Origin: Chondrosia reniformis
Lineage: Eukaryota; Porifera; Demospongiae; Chondrillida; Chondrillidae
Assembly (NCBI GenBank): GCA_947172415.1
Contig: OX359192.1
Span: 5,644,501-5,708,500, forward strand
Direction: 5' to 3'
DNA: 64,000 bases
Below the pieces are notes generated by a model. The model searched no databases. It saw only the letters and a list, made by a program, of their open reading frames with translations, and had not been told where the DNA came from. Every line of letters begins with the position of its first letter. Within the stretch, counting starts at the first letter, position 1. Of the stretch, positions 1 through 11,541 are shown piece after piece. Made by a program: the position numbers and the translations under genes.

Positions 1-240
1 AGAAGCTCTTTTGGTTTTGAAGAAAGCGTTTGGAAAATGATTCCAATCTATCGTAAGCATGCAGTTTCTTATTGTAAAACAAAGTTATTTTGTAATGAAA
101 CAACAGCCTACCTTTTCTGTCATAATTCTGCTAAGTGCTTTGCACAGTTGACCGCTAATAAATCCGCAGTTACGACCGCCGCGGGCAGCGAGGTCGCTAG
201 GTGACGATGACGTCATAATTTGCGTACCCCAAACGTGTCT
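1..240. other. Left-edge non-coding sequence with CRE-like palindrome
   Basis: No coding exon is recognised here. A perfect TGACGTCA palindrome lies at 208-215 inside a locally GC-richer patch (about 170-230). That resembles a CREB/ATF-type promoter element and could belong to a gene whose body lies left of the window. This is only a motif match. Confidence 0.3.
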
Positions 241-1258
241 CTATAAGTATGTATGTTTAGACCATAGACTATCTTTAATTACACATACAATCGAAAGGGT
301 GAAGAAAAGAGTTGCATTAGTTCCTGTAATGAATAAACCACAATATCAGCCAATTTAACAGCATGATCATTTGAAGAGTTTTTCAGCAAGATGGTCACTA
401 TATAGAGACAAACCATATAGAGTGACATTAAAAATAATAGACATTTAACATATTTAACTTGTCATTTAAAACAAAGGATTGGGAGATAGAGAGGTATTCT
501 CACCTGTCCCTGCACTTTTTCCCGCTTGCATGTCATTTAGCCCATCTCCAACTAGAACCACATTTGCTGGCTCCATTTCCCATTGATTACAAATGTGCAG
601 TATAGGAGCAGGGTCTGGTTTAACTGGAGTAAAGTCTCGACTTAGAACCTGATATAAAGATTTCAATTGTTACTGTGCAATTCTCTAAAGTATGGTCAGG
701 AACAAAATTATTGTAATTCTATACAGCAAAACAATTTTATGATATGGGCAATTGCTTTCCACCCACCTCGGAAAATAGGGGCCAAATCGATTCCTCGTCC
801 TTCAACTTTTGTTGCATTTCTTCTTGAAGTTTCGTCAGGAAAATGTCGACGCTTTTCCTCGAGTTTCTTGTTACTAATGCCCTTTTGACATCAGCAATAC
901 TTACATAATGCAACATTTCAACGCAATGCGGCTGAAGAGCAAGGTTTTCCAAACCCTCATTTTCGAACTCTTCTATGATTTTGTAGTATTGCTCCTTCTT
1001 CTCGTGATCCATAGCATTAACTGACTTAAGAATATCTGTTCCTTCTGCAACGTTTAACATTCGTCTCAATTTAGCAAAATCTAGGACCGGGAGTGTTAGG
1101 GTCCCGTCCATGTCAAATATCACGCCCTGTATTTTGTAAATTCGTTCATTCCCAGCACTGCAATCATCGCGATCGTGTGCTCTCTCAGATGGTAATTTGG
1201 TGCCCAATCCAGCCGAAAAGGGCCTGTTAATAACTTTATAGACAAATCGCGACACCAT
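241..1258 (-). CDS. HAD-superfamily phosphatase-like hydrolase, probably mitochondrial
   Basis: Three exons are read: 1258-767, 648-504 and a tentative last exon 323-241. Exon 1 carries HAD motif I (FDMDGTL; the nucleophile is the first Asp of DMDGT) and a motif II Thr in LVTRNS. Exon 2 carries the motif III Lys (VKPDP) and the motif IV acidic cluster (VGDGLNDM). All four catalytic motifs are therefore present, and the protein is about 240 residues. The opening DMDGTLTLPVLDF resembles a HAD subfamily also found in plants (At2g33255-like). The N-terminus (MVSRFVYKVINRPFSAG) is basic and lacks acidic residues, which fits a mitochondrial presequence. The substrate cannot be told. The exon 1/2 junction is in phase and restores a continuous motif III. 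The final exon is weaker and rests on an in-phase acceptor and a stop. Confidence 0.75.
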
Positions 1259-1429
1259 TTTACCACACTGTATTATTTCGAAATGTACTTAGATATGCCA
1301 AACCACAACCTTTTCATTTAGCATACATGTGAAGACCTAATATGACCTTGTCTCTCTCTACAACTCTAAGTACAAATAATAACAGCTGCTCTGTTGTATA
1401 TATACAATACTCCTTTATTATTGTTCTAA

Positions 1430-4400
1430 TTACTTTTGCCTGGTAACTTTCCTGACACTAGATCTCTTTGACTTAGACAGGGCAGTTTTCTTTCTGCTTT
1501 TCCTTGAGGAAGCTTTGGATATCTTGGCTGCTGGCTTGGCAGCACCTTTAGGGGTGGTCTTGATAGAGACCACTTTTGGTGCGGGTCTACTTTTCTTTGC
1601 CATTGAGATCCTCTTTGGTGGTGGAGTGACAGAAGCATTAGATTGACCAAACCTCTTCCTTGATGATCGTCTAAGTGGTACTGATGTTGGAGAAGTTGTT
1701 GGAGTTGGCAGCTGAATGGTTAGTCTCTGCACCGGCTTAGCCCTTGGCATTGCAGACCTGCCAAATGGAGCTGCGGATGTGCCAAATGGAGCTGCGGATG
1801 TGCCAAATGGAACTGTGGATGTGCCAAATGGAACTGTAGATATGCCTGTTCCTCCAAATGGTTGACTGGTCCAATTCTTGCCCCAAGCACTACCACCATC
1901 ATAACTCTCCTTCTTTTTGGGGTTCTTCTCTAGCTCAATAATTTTATCAATCATTTCCAAGTCGCCCTATTAGCAGTGGAGTGCAGTAATCGCAATACAC
2001 AGTTGAAATCAGAGATGCTAACTTTATTGGACGTTGCTAGAGTCTTGTCTTTCATATCTTCCATTTCTTTAGTGAAATGATCCCTTTAGAATTGACAACG
2101 GTTGCTATTATGTATATGCTCATAGTATGGAATGGCTACTATCTAAAGTTCCTCCTAACATAATATGTACCTAAAGGTTTGAAAGAGCTCTAGATATTTA
2201 GTTCCATGCTTCCCCTTCTGTAGTACATAATCATTGTGAAGGTCCACATAATGAACTAGTAGTGCTGCCTTTCTGGTACCAGTATCCTACATAAATATAC
2301 ACAAATATACTGATATATCTTCCAGGGATATTTCAGCATTTCAGCAGAGTCTTTGCATATGAACTTCAGAAGGCTAAGTGCAATCAACTTTCCCACCTCA
2401 TGTACGTATACAAATGTACATAAATTTGAACAGTCATACTCACAGAAAATGTATCCTGAGTGTGAACTGTGTGAGTCTCAGTTTTTTCCAGACCTGATAG
2501 TTCATCATAACGGACTTCAATCTAATGGAATAAGTAGGAAGATACATATCATGGTTATATATTCCATACTATGGCTGTCACCAACTTAACCTTGACAGTG
2601 GAAGCAGCTTTAGCTGGCTTGGAACCTTTTTTCCCTTTTCCTTTACCTCCTTTTGGGCCAAGCTTCAGTAACAGCATTCCGCCCTTCAAGTAAGGTATGG
2701 CAAGATTAGAACATATGTAATGTTACATAACTATTATGATAAACCTTGGATTCTCCTTTCTCATTCTGCCATGTTGGAAATTCAGATGACATTGTAAATG
2801 TCTTTCCATTCTTAATTTCATTCAACTCTGGTGATCTGTGAATGTTAGCAGCAACAATACTTGACACTGCTACACACTTTAAATGGTCTGCTTCTTGGCA
2901 ATCTCACCCATATCCTTTAACAAATTTGTGGCTATCAGACACAAGTGTTATACGGATGTTGAAAGCTAGAATAGTAACATCATAGTCAAATTCCTAAGGA
3001 AAGAACCACATAAAAAGGTTGAAAATTTTAACATATGTATGTGGTTAAACAAAGACCATACCTTGTTTATCAATGTCTTGAATTCAGCTGTGCTGTCAAC
3101 ACTGCAATACTTTGCACCTTTTGTTGTGCTTATCTCTTCAACCAAGCGAACGTTCAAATCCTTATGGTTGACCAAACAATTCCTCTTAAGCTTATATACT
3201 TAAACTGATATTAAATAACACACCATTCCAATGCCCACCACGGTGGTATATATCCCACGGTCTCCATTCTGTCTAATTGTCTTCAAGAGTGTCTTTTCAT
3301 CATTGGTACTATCACAAGTAGACTGCAAGTCAGTCAAAAAGATGACCCTACTGGTGGAGTTAGACTTTTCACTAACTTTAGCTACAAAAACAATATGTAG
3401 TAAATGTAAAGCATGCAATGTCCATTTGTGATATACACAACAATATAAAGATGGATATATTCTAAGATAAATTGATGCTTATTATATGTAACATGTATAC
3501 ATTTTTCAGGTCTTTAAATTTGATGCATGGACTTGCCAGGATTCATAAACATTTTCGTCGCAGCAGTTATTGCTTCTGTGAGATTAGTAGCTCCTCCAGC
3601 ACAAATCTTAGAAATGTAACGTTTCAGTTCATTCTTTTTAACACTCTTCCAAGGTTTCAATTCAAAAGCATTTGTAGCAGTGTGGTTAAAAATAACCAAC
3701 CCAAAGGAGTCACTATAAGATAAAATGGGAGGAAATATTTAATTATCTTATGTATATATGCAACACTAGTACTGACGTAGGATTGAGTTGATCACACAGA
3801 CTTTGTAAACACTCTTTAGCAACTTCCATTTTACTAGTAAGAGAATTATCATCATCAAAGGAAAATCCCATTGATCCAGACACATCCAAAACTACGTACA
3901 ACGTATAAAGAGATCTATACAAATGACAATGCTAGTTTTTGGTCATACTAACCAATGACAAGACTAATGTGCGGCCTTCCATGAACTTTCATTCCATCTC
4001 CATCATACATAGAATTCAAACTCATGCCTATCCACTCTTCCTTTTGACATGTGGTGGGGTTAACACCAGCTCCAAATGTGAATCTTGGCTCAAACCGCTT
4101 TGTAGATTGTGGACCAGTGGAAAAATTGTACGAGTAAAACATGTTCTCATAGTTCTACAGCATAAAGTAATCCAAGCACATACTATCAATATCACAACAA
4201 TATAATAGATCAGTCAGGACATACGTACTTTTATATTACACGACAGTAACTAGCACTTCCATTACAATAACCTAATAACCTAGTATGTATAAGGGTTGGA
4301 CTGTCCCTAAGTAACTTAAGCTCTGAATTATGTAGCAAACGTAAGCTATAATCTTGAATGTTTACAGCCTAAGATTGCTCACTAAATAAGAAGTTTTCTC

Positions 4401-4568
4401 AGATTGATTGGCTTGCGGACCAACAGCGGAAGAACTACCGGTACCGTAAGTCGTTTGTTGTCGTTGCGTCATGAATTGCCGGAATGCAGAAGCGCTGCTG
4501 CACTGCATTAACTTTCTCGGAGCTTTACCTCCGGTTGATTTTCTTGCAGTCTGTTTCGTACGAGCCAT
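1430..4568 (-). CDS. VWA-domain protein beginning with an exact histone H3 N-terminal tail
   Basis: The ATG at 4568-4566 encodes MARTKQTARKSTGGKAPRK, so residues 1-18 after Met match the canonical H3 tail (R2, K4, K9, S10, K14 and K18 all present). The sequence then diverges (LMQCSSASAF...). Exon 1 (4568-4383) splices in phase to 4154-3953, 3891-3777, 3712-3537, 3381-3224, 3160-3062, further exons about 2979-2590, then 2521-2444, 2286-2171, 2083-2023 and 1966-1430. Exons 3-6 form a VWA domain with an intact metal site: DVSGS, the Thr of AGGATN and the Asp of FLTDLQ. After it come a beta-rich segment, a helical segment, five 7-residue PFGTS-type repeats and a very basic Ser/Lys/Arg tail resembling histone H1 or H2B tails. 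The intron after exon 4 has a GC donor. The function is unknown; the layout suggests a chromatin-reader-binding histone mimic. The 2443-2287 junction is the least certain. Confidence 0.85.
1760..1860 (-). repeat. 21-bp coding tandem repeat (PFGTS repeats)
   Basis: About four to five 21-bp units encode PFGTSAA/PFGTSTV in the last exon of the H3-tail/VWA gene. The unit length keeps the reading frame. Phe-Gly dipeptides recur every seven residues. Confidence 0.8.
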
Positions 4569-4719
4569 AATGTTGTTCACTTCTCTGACACTACCCCACT
4601 GCTACGGAATTTGGCTCACGTGCTGGTACGTACTAGACCACACCTTTCAAAGCGCCTTGTTCCATCTGCTCCAGTGAGTGCCCATATCAACTAACTGGTA
4701 ACCAACTTGTCAAGCTAAA
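4569..4719. promoter_or_regulatory. Divergent promoter between H3-tail/VWA gene and DUF1761 gene
   Basis: The start codons of two oppositely transcribed genes lie only about 150 bp apart, so both promoters must share this interval or overlap the 5' ends. No clear TATA box is seen. Assignment as a bidirectional promoter is inferred from geometry. Confidence 0.55.
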
Positions 4720-5136
4720 ATGATGGCTGAAGTGGATACTTTAGCATTTGCCGGACAAACAGTGCTGGCTATGCTATCCGTCTTCGCCGTTGGAGTGGTC
4801 TGGTATTCAGAATATCTGTTTGGAGCAAAATGGTTATCTCTGACATTCCGAGGGAAGAAATTCAAGGATTTAAAGGTTCCGATGATGCAGAAAATTATAT
4901 TTTGCTTTTTAGCAAACCTACTACAAAGCCTGACAGTATCGCTGGTAGTGAACACGTACAATCTTATTCTGGGACCCGCTCTGTCGCTCGCCTTTGCAGT
5001 CTCAATTTTCATATCATTCGTCGAAGCTCCGCATTATGTATTTGCAGAGAAAGAACTGGCATTGTATCTCATTAATCAAGGTTATAATATCACTTCAACG
5101 GTAATGGCCACTCTCATGGTCTGTCTGATGCGTTGA
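4720..5136 (+). CDS. DUF1761 family small membrane protein
   Basis: A single uninterrupted 138-residue reading frame starts MMAEVD. Four hydrophobic stretches are visible, near residues 9-30, 53-75, 83-100 and 115-135. The VVWYSEYLFGAKW motif after the first helix is characteristic of the DUF1761 family, whose members are small four-helix membrane proteins of unknown function found mostly in bacteria and fungi. The length is typical of the family. No intron is found, unlike most neighbours, so an origin by retroposition or by transfer is possible but not shown. It is transcribed divergently from the H3-tail/VWA gene. Confidence 0.8.
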   Translation: MMAEVDTLAFAGQTVLAMLSVFAVGVVWYSEYLFGAKWLSLTFRGKKFKDLKVPMMQKIIFCFLANLLQSLTVSLVVNTYNLILGPALSLAFAVSIFISFVEAPHYVFAEKELALYLINQGYNITSTVMATLMVCLMR

Positions 5137-5362
5137 AGACTGGCATCAATATGTGGAACCTATTGAATCATCTAGATTGATATATACATTGCTTTTATTT
5201 TCATTGAACATGTCTGTTCGCAATTTATTAAAACTTTGTGCTGCTTGTAGTAACAAATTTCAATGAAGTGTCTTTATTCTAAGGGATGCAAAATCACCTA
5301 CTGAAATTAATAACAACAATGGTGCGGGAAATAGAATTGGACTAAGAGATAGCAAAAATGGG

Positions 5363-8300
5363 TCACAAGTCTTCTCTCTTCTTGGACTTCTTTTTAGGAG
5401 CTTCAGGAAGCTTTAAATCCAAGGTAGAAGTTCTCTTGATAAAATCAATAAAGTCATCAACTTCGCGACCTCCCTAAATTACAATAAGATGAATTGTAAG
5501 CCAGCTTAAATCTATGAACTAATACAACTCACCTCGTATTTCTTTGGCTTTGCACCAGCTCCCTTGGGTTTCCAGTATATGGTTGGGTAGCTGTGGAGAG
5601 AGGCATCAAGTATAACCAAGCAAACCTCATCACCTCACACTCCCGTCACACACACACTTGTTCACATACACTCCCACCCACACAACCACACAATCCCACC
5701 CACACAACCACACACTCCCGTCCACACAACCACACACTCCTGCCCACACAACCACACACTCCTGCCCACACAACCACACACTCCTGCCCACACAACCACA
5801 CACTCCCGTCCACACAACCACACACTCCCGTCCACACATGCATAACTGACCCTCTCACTTCGTAATCAGAAGGGTAGTCATTGCTGGTTGCATCCAGCTT
5901 AGCAATGACAAGATCTTCATTGTCCTTCAGCTTTTCAGCAAGTTCATCATATTTGGGAGCCAGTGACTTGCAGTGCCCACACCAGGGGGCATAGAATTCA
6001 ATAAGCACCTCCTTATCCGGGTTTCCCACTATGTCATCAAAGGTCTTGCCAACCACCACCTAGAGACCCAAAGTGTACCTGTACTACCTGTTACATCTCA
6101 CCACTCTGGTGCAAGTGTTAATAGAGTGCATCTATATACATATAATAGCTATCTATGTGTTGTGGGTGTTTAAGGAAATGATACTAGTTACTTAGTTAGA
6201 AATGTGGATGTGTTAGTACAGGATTCAAAAGTACAAATCCAGTTAGGTAGAGTTTCACAGCTGGTTGTGCTATATTGAGGTATTTACGTACCGTAACTGG
6301 TCCTTCATTGGGGTCTGGAACAGGCTCTGACTTCACATGCGGCTCTAGCTCACCATCCAGAAAGCTCTGAGCAAATTGACGAAGGTTATCAACAGAATAG
6401 GACTCTGTCATCTTGTACTTCTTGCCCTTGTCATCACGTAGACCAACAACAGGGTTTTCCCCTTTTTCAAAACCATATTCAGTTACTTCGTGTCCCAGCT
6501 CATCCCATGAACTGATGGCAAATGTTAACGTGCCAACAAAGTCCTTGGCCACCTTTATGACTCTGTTACGGTAATAATTGGTTCCTATGGAAACAGAGCA
6601 AGTGAGATAAGCCCAGGAAGTAGTGATTATTATTTATTAGACTTGCCTTTTGGATTCTTATCATAATCAACTTCAAAGTATACAACAAGAAGGGGTCTCT
6701 TGGCATCAAAGAAGGCCATATTGTCCATTGTTCGGTGACCAACTATTCCCATGCTACAGAACAGGAAATGAAGAATAATTTGCAAAGAAAATGGAGAAGA
6801 ATTAGCAAAGAAATGGAGAGAAACTAGCAAAGAAATGGAGAGAAATTAGCAAAGAAATGGAGAGAAATTAGCAAAGAAATGGAGAGAAACTAGCAAAGAA
6901 ATGGAGAGAAATTAGCAAAGAAATGGAGAGTAACTGGAAGAGTAGTAAATACTTACAATCGGTCTTTAATAAAAGCTGTCAAGTCTTTACTTGTAGCAGC
7001 TCCATCATATACAATTTCAGTGTCTGCCAACTTGGTTTGCAGTCTGGGGGGCTGAACAATAACCACATGGCTAGGGGAAGACAGAAGGAACCTTTATATC
7101 AGCATTATACGGGCCATCCATAATTAACACAAACACAGTAGTTCACTAATTATTGGTACTTGGTATCCCCACTTTCCTCTTTATAACTGAAGCTATCAGA
7201 GCCAGACATCCCCCTTAAGGCACATCAACAAGTAAATTGACTATGTCTGCGAAAATGGGCTGGTTCCATAAACTAGACAGATGGCCCTCATAGACAGATG
7301 GCCCTCGTAGACAGATGGCCCCCGTAGACAGGTGGCCCTCATAGACAGGTGGCCCCCGTAGACAGGTGGTCTTCATAGACAGGTGGCCATGATATGCTGT
7401 CCCAGGTAAGCTACTTAACCCCTCATCCTCTACATACAAATACTACAACTAACTCTTTGTGTGATTCCATGAGCGTGGGCTCGTAGGTATGTGCAAACTT
7501 GAAGTTTTCTCTAAGTGCACTGGCTGTTGCTTGGAAGGCAGAGTCCAGCTTGCTTCCCTTCTCACTGAAGTACCCCAAAATAACAGCTTCCCTATGGCCA
7601 AGGACTTTCTCTAGGGCTTCAATATTTGTAATTTCTACAAGAGAAAATGTCCTTGCACTTTACCATGTACATATACATTAGGAACTGGTTAACACAAACA
7701 TGCTTTACATTAATTATCACTTTACGCGAACGAAATTTGGAAAGTTATCCATTTAATTGGAACAAGCTATCAGTGTATACAAATAAGACGAATAGAATTT
7801 GATGGCTAATTTGAAATTTAAATATAATACATAGGGAAAGAATAAACAAAGTATTCCATTGATTCTAGAAAAAGATTTTTTCCCTTATAATTGTAAAACA
7901 AAGTGTTCAAACTTCATGAATACACAGACACACTTTACGACCACAATCAACCATTTGTATATGAAGCATTCTTATAGCATTACACATAGGTAAAACTTTG
8001 TAATACCATATTATAGCATTACTGCTGTTCAACAAGAACTACTGATATTGAGAACCAAAGGCATGGCACCCAGGAGTACTTGCTGACTAGTTTTTATGTA
8101 CATACAATACCAAAGAACAAAGGAAAACCATGTACAGCGGGACCATCCTTAACAAATTCCCTAAATTATGGTTCTGGAACGTCTCTGCTACATGTGAAGT
8201 CTGTACTTAGCCAACCAACTTATATCTAGTGTAATTTAATTCAATACATAAGTATATTCAAAATATACGTAGAACCTCACGATTCCATATGGCAACTATG

Positions 8301-9474
8301 TATTCAAGTCTACTTGTATTGAAAATTTTCAACTTTATGCTATGGAATCTATATTCACACAGTCGCAGTAAAATGGCAGAACAAAGTAAAATGTTATATT
8401 CTGTTATTCTGTTACAGCTGAATAAGAAAGTTTTGTGCAAGTGAGCCATTCTTCAAGTAATTAATAAATCAGTTACATGTAAATCACTGAGGCAATGCAA
8501 CTTCCATACTTAGGACAGAGCTTTGTATCTCCTGATCCCCATGTACTAATATACAGAGGTTCCACTGTATTCAATAACAGTACATGGTTGAGAAGTAAGT
8601 CATATATAAACCATTAGAAGGACAATATGACTTAAATATTTCTGTGGCATTACTGTGACTACTACTGTTAGCTGTCACTACTACTCTTAATGTGACTACT
8701 ACCGTTAGCTGTACAAAAATAGGAGGACAATATGACTTAACATTTCTGTGGCAGTTGTACAAATATAAGCCTCTGATTGTGCTTCCTGGTAACAGTTGCT
8801 CTCCAAGTCTTCTGTTTAAATTGACACTTGTGGTTTACTTATCTGCCTGGCTATTTATATAACACACTTACCCTTGGAACTCGGTCCACTTTGCTTCCTC
8901 ATGTAATCCACAATCCCTTTTGACTGACGTGGTCCCTGGTAGTCGGAGGACAATTCACCTCCTCGGAATATCTTCAGCGTCGGATAACCACTGACTCCAT
9001 ACTTTCCACACGTTTCAGAATTTTCTGTGCAATCAACCTGACAAGTGTAAGACAAATAATATTCATAATTATAGGACACCAGAGCAACAGGATGACACCC
9101 TATCTATGCACAATATACTGAATGCTGTAAAGTAGTTTATGTAAACAGTGTCTTCCTACTACCTTTGCTAGAGGAATAGGCGGGTCGTCCTTCTGGAGTT
9201 GCGTGGCAGCTACCTCGTATTCTGGAGCCAATTTCTTGCAATGTCCGCACCTAAAAAACAGCCAATTTAACAATTTACAGGAGTCGTACAATGGGAGGAC
9301 AGATATAACATTGAGATGTACAGTGAACCCTCACCATGGAGCAAAGAACTCGACCAGAATAATGTCGTGATCCGCTACTTCAGTAGCAAAGTTTTTATCA
9401 GTAAATTCTAATACGTCCGAAGCACCAACTACAAATATGACAGCACATGAGAGTAACAGAGACACAATCGCCAT
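5363..9474 (-). CDS. PDIA3: Protein disulfide isomerase A3 (ERp57-like)
   Basis: The ATG at 9474 starts a signal peptide ([19 protein letters not shown]). Exons 9474-9335, 9250-9163 and 9037-8872 encode a first thioredoxin domain with active site CGHC and the [13 protein letters not shown] block typical of ERp57. Exon about 7636-7430 and exons about 7190-7165, 7070-6957, 6753-6647 and 6584-6292 encode the non-catalytic b and b' domains. Exons 6059-5851, 5590-5533 and 5473-5363 give the second catalytic domain (APWCGHC) and a Lys-rich end with the C-terminal ER-retention signal REDL. The order a-b-b'-a' is that of the glycoprotein-folding oxidoreductase that works with calnexin and calreticulin in the ER lumen. 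The intron after 6647 uses a GC donor. The junction around 7430-7165 could not be resolved. Three introns carry minisatellites. Confidence 0.9.
5650..5842. repeat. 22-bp minisatellite in PDIA3 intron
   Basis: About eight copies of a unit like CACACAACCACACACTCCTG(CC) lie between PDIA3 exons at 6059-5851 and 5590-5533. The array ends close to the splice donor at 5850. Long open frames across it on both strands are repeat artefacts. Confidence 0.9.
6785..6935. repeat. 22-bp minisatellite in PDIA3 intron
   Basis: Around seven copies of GCAAAGAAATGGAGAGAAAT(TA) fill the intron between the exons starting at 6753 and ending at 6957. Copies differ mainly by a C/T change. Confidence 0.9.
7268..7392. 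repeat. 17-bp minisatellite in PDIA3 intron
   Basis: About seven copies of AGACAGATGGCCCTCGT, with A/G and C/T variants, lie in the poorly resolved intron between the b-domain exons of PDIA3. Confidence 0.85.
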
Positions 9475-11541
9475 CCTTGTCTTGCCAAATCTCTGCACAG
9501 TGCACACGTTTTCGAAAGGTCTGACTACACACGTGCACGCGTGTTAGCTTCTGATTCGCGTTCTAGGATGTACGTAATTTTGATTTTCAGCGCGAAAACT
9601 CGAGAACAATTGACCACGTGTCTTTGACTTGACAATAACACAAATCAATTGCGATCCAAACAAATTATCAACATACACAGTGCAAATTTCACCATCGTGC
9701 ATGTACTACTATAGACAGCATGTCTTAGGAACAGTTATAAGCTATATATATAAAACACACCTTTTACATTGAAATGAATAAAGTAAGGCTCCATTTTTTT
9801 AAAACTTCAATTAACCTGAATTCGATTCTGTATACAATTTGAAAATGTATTGGTCTCTGAGAATGTTATGTAAGTAAAGGATCATACATTTAAACATTAG
9901 TCAATTAGGCTCACTGTATAGTTAACATGCATGTATATAATGAAAAATCTAAGATACCATTTTCCTACATGCTATATATGCCTATTCTGTAAAAGAGCCT
10001 ATAGGGGAACTAAACCTGAAGAGAGCTTTGGATGAAGATACAGGAGCATTTTCTTCCTTCTTTCATCTTCTTCTCCACTGGGTCACAGACAGGGAATTCC
10101 ACCCTTCATCAATGATCCTGGGAGTCTTTGTCTTTTTCTTTATCTTTATTTTGATCTTCTGTGAATCCTTAATAATATATGACATTGAATAGGTTCATTA
10201 CTGCATATAATATTCAACGTATAACTGATTGACAACAATATCTTAGGAGATCAGGTGTGTGTGCATGTGAACATGTACAGAACATGGGAATGCAGTCACA
10301 TGTGGATACATTCATAAGTGTAAAGCATATTATAAATGTGTGCAGATAATCTGCTGATTTAGTGGGCTTAGATCCATAAATTGCTACAAAATATTGGGAA
10401 AGAGAGCCAAAAGTGGAAATCAGATAGTAACTCTTGTGGGCTTGTCATACATGTATAGGAACTGTGTACATACACACAACCACAGAGTTTGTTTATATTC
10501 ACTTTGATATAAACCTTCAATTTCAAAACACAGGATCCTAGAATTTAGTGTTCAAAAACTACTTTTATATGTAGGTACATGTGTTAGGGATAAATATTAA
10601 TACATGCAAATGAACTGCAGCAATAAGAGTACACACCCTACACTTTCATTTCCCCTTAATTTGGTATCACAATGGATTAATACTCTATCTCAAGTTCAAT
10701 TGCAGGGTTTAATCTAGTTAGGGGGAAGGTTCTCTCCAAAACACTCCAGCTTCCTCCCTAAATATTTTATCAGTTGCAGTAAAATATCAAATCTCTTGTC
10801 TATCAGTAGACATATTATATAATGAAATTGGCATATTTTATAAATGGAGACACAGGAAGGGGCTCTTAAGTCACTTCCCAACTCCTCTCTGGGTCTATTT
10901 TATTGGATAAGTAACTCTTAACTATAATTCATTATTAACTAATATTGCATAGGAATTGTTGTTCCAAAAATACAATAGTTAACTCTCAGATTGCCTTAGA
11001 ATGGCTCAGATGTCCTAAATCCTAGGGGACCCCAGACCCCTAGGATACATGTCTTCAGGTAATAGGACTCCTCCACCCCACCCCAAAAAAATTTTTCCTA
11101 GATAGATCCTTGATCATGACAACTTTAGTAGCTTGAGAATCAAAGACCAATTGTCAATAATAATCACCAACCATACTTCAACCCGATCCAATGTCTTCAT
11201 CCAGTGCACGTGAGTGATCTAAGTTACAGGACATGTATACATGATGGACAGTGGGAGAGGGACAGGACAGGAAACAATAAACATATTAATGCCTAGCCAC
11301 TTAAATATTTTCAAAATAACCAATACTATTATATATGTGAATTTAAACTCAGAAGAGACAATTAATAGCCATCATGTATACAAAAAAACTAAATGTTAGG
11401 ACTGCAAAGATAAGAACTGTTATGAAACAAAACCAAATGAAGAATTTACTGTTCAAGCTGTTTCTGTATTAGCATACATTATTAATGCCCCTAATTAGGA
11501 CTAAATGTACACAATAATGAACTGGTCAATGTAGCAGTCAG
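9475..11541. other. Intergenic region, PDIA3 promoter side, with one dispersed repeat copy
   Basis: This stretch separates the PDIA3 start from the 3' end of the NMRK-like gene. No convincing exon is seen. About 9960-10175 holds a copy of the 220-bp dispersed repeat. 9480-9640 is somewhat less AT-rich and should hold the PDIA3 promoter. Confidence 0.6.
9960..10175 (+). repeat. Dispersed ~220-bp repeat, copy 1
   Basis: Shares the family blocks: CATGCTA...TAT near the start, CCTATAGGGGAACTAAACCT, GAGAGCTTTGGATGA, TCTTCTTCTCCACTGGGTCA, GGGAATTCCACCCTTCATCA and CTTTGTCTT at the end. It is diverged relative to copies 4 and 8. Confidence 0.8.

Noticed and set aside
2300-2395. Possible extra exon in the VWA gene (GKLIALSLLKFICKDSAEML)
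   Set aside because: It has an acceptor-like AG but would leave an intron of only about 24 bp before the next exon and does not match the frame. Direct splicing from 2444 to 2286 works in phase. Not fully excluded.
4383-4568. A true histone H3 gene
   Set aside because: The match stops after K18 and no histone-fold sequence follows in any frame nearby; the exon instead splices in phase to VWA exons.
4569-4580. Upstream GTG as start of the H3-tail/VWA protein
   Set aside because: Nuclear animal genes use ATG. The ATG at 4568 gives the exact H3 N-terminus.
5593-5865. His/Thr/Pro-rich frame at the PDIA3 minisatellite
   Set aside because: Low-complexity repeat in an intron with no start context or homology.
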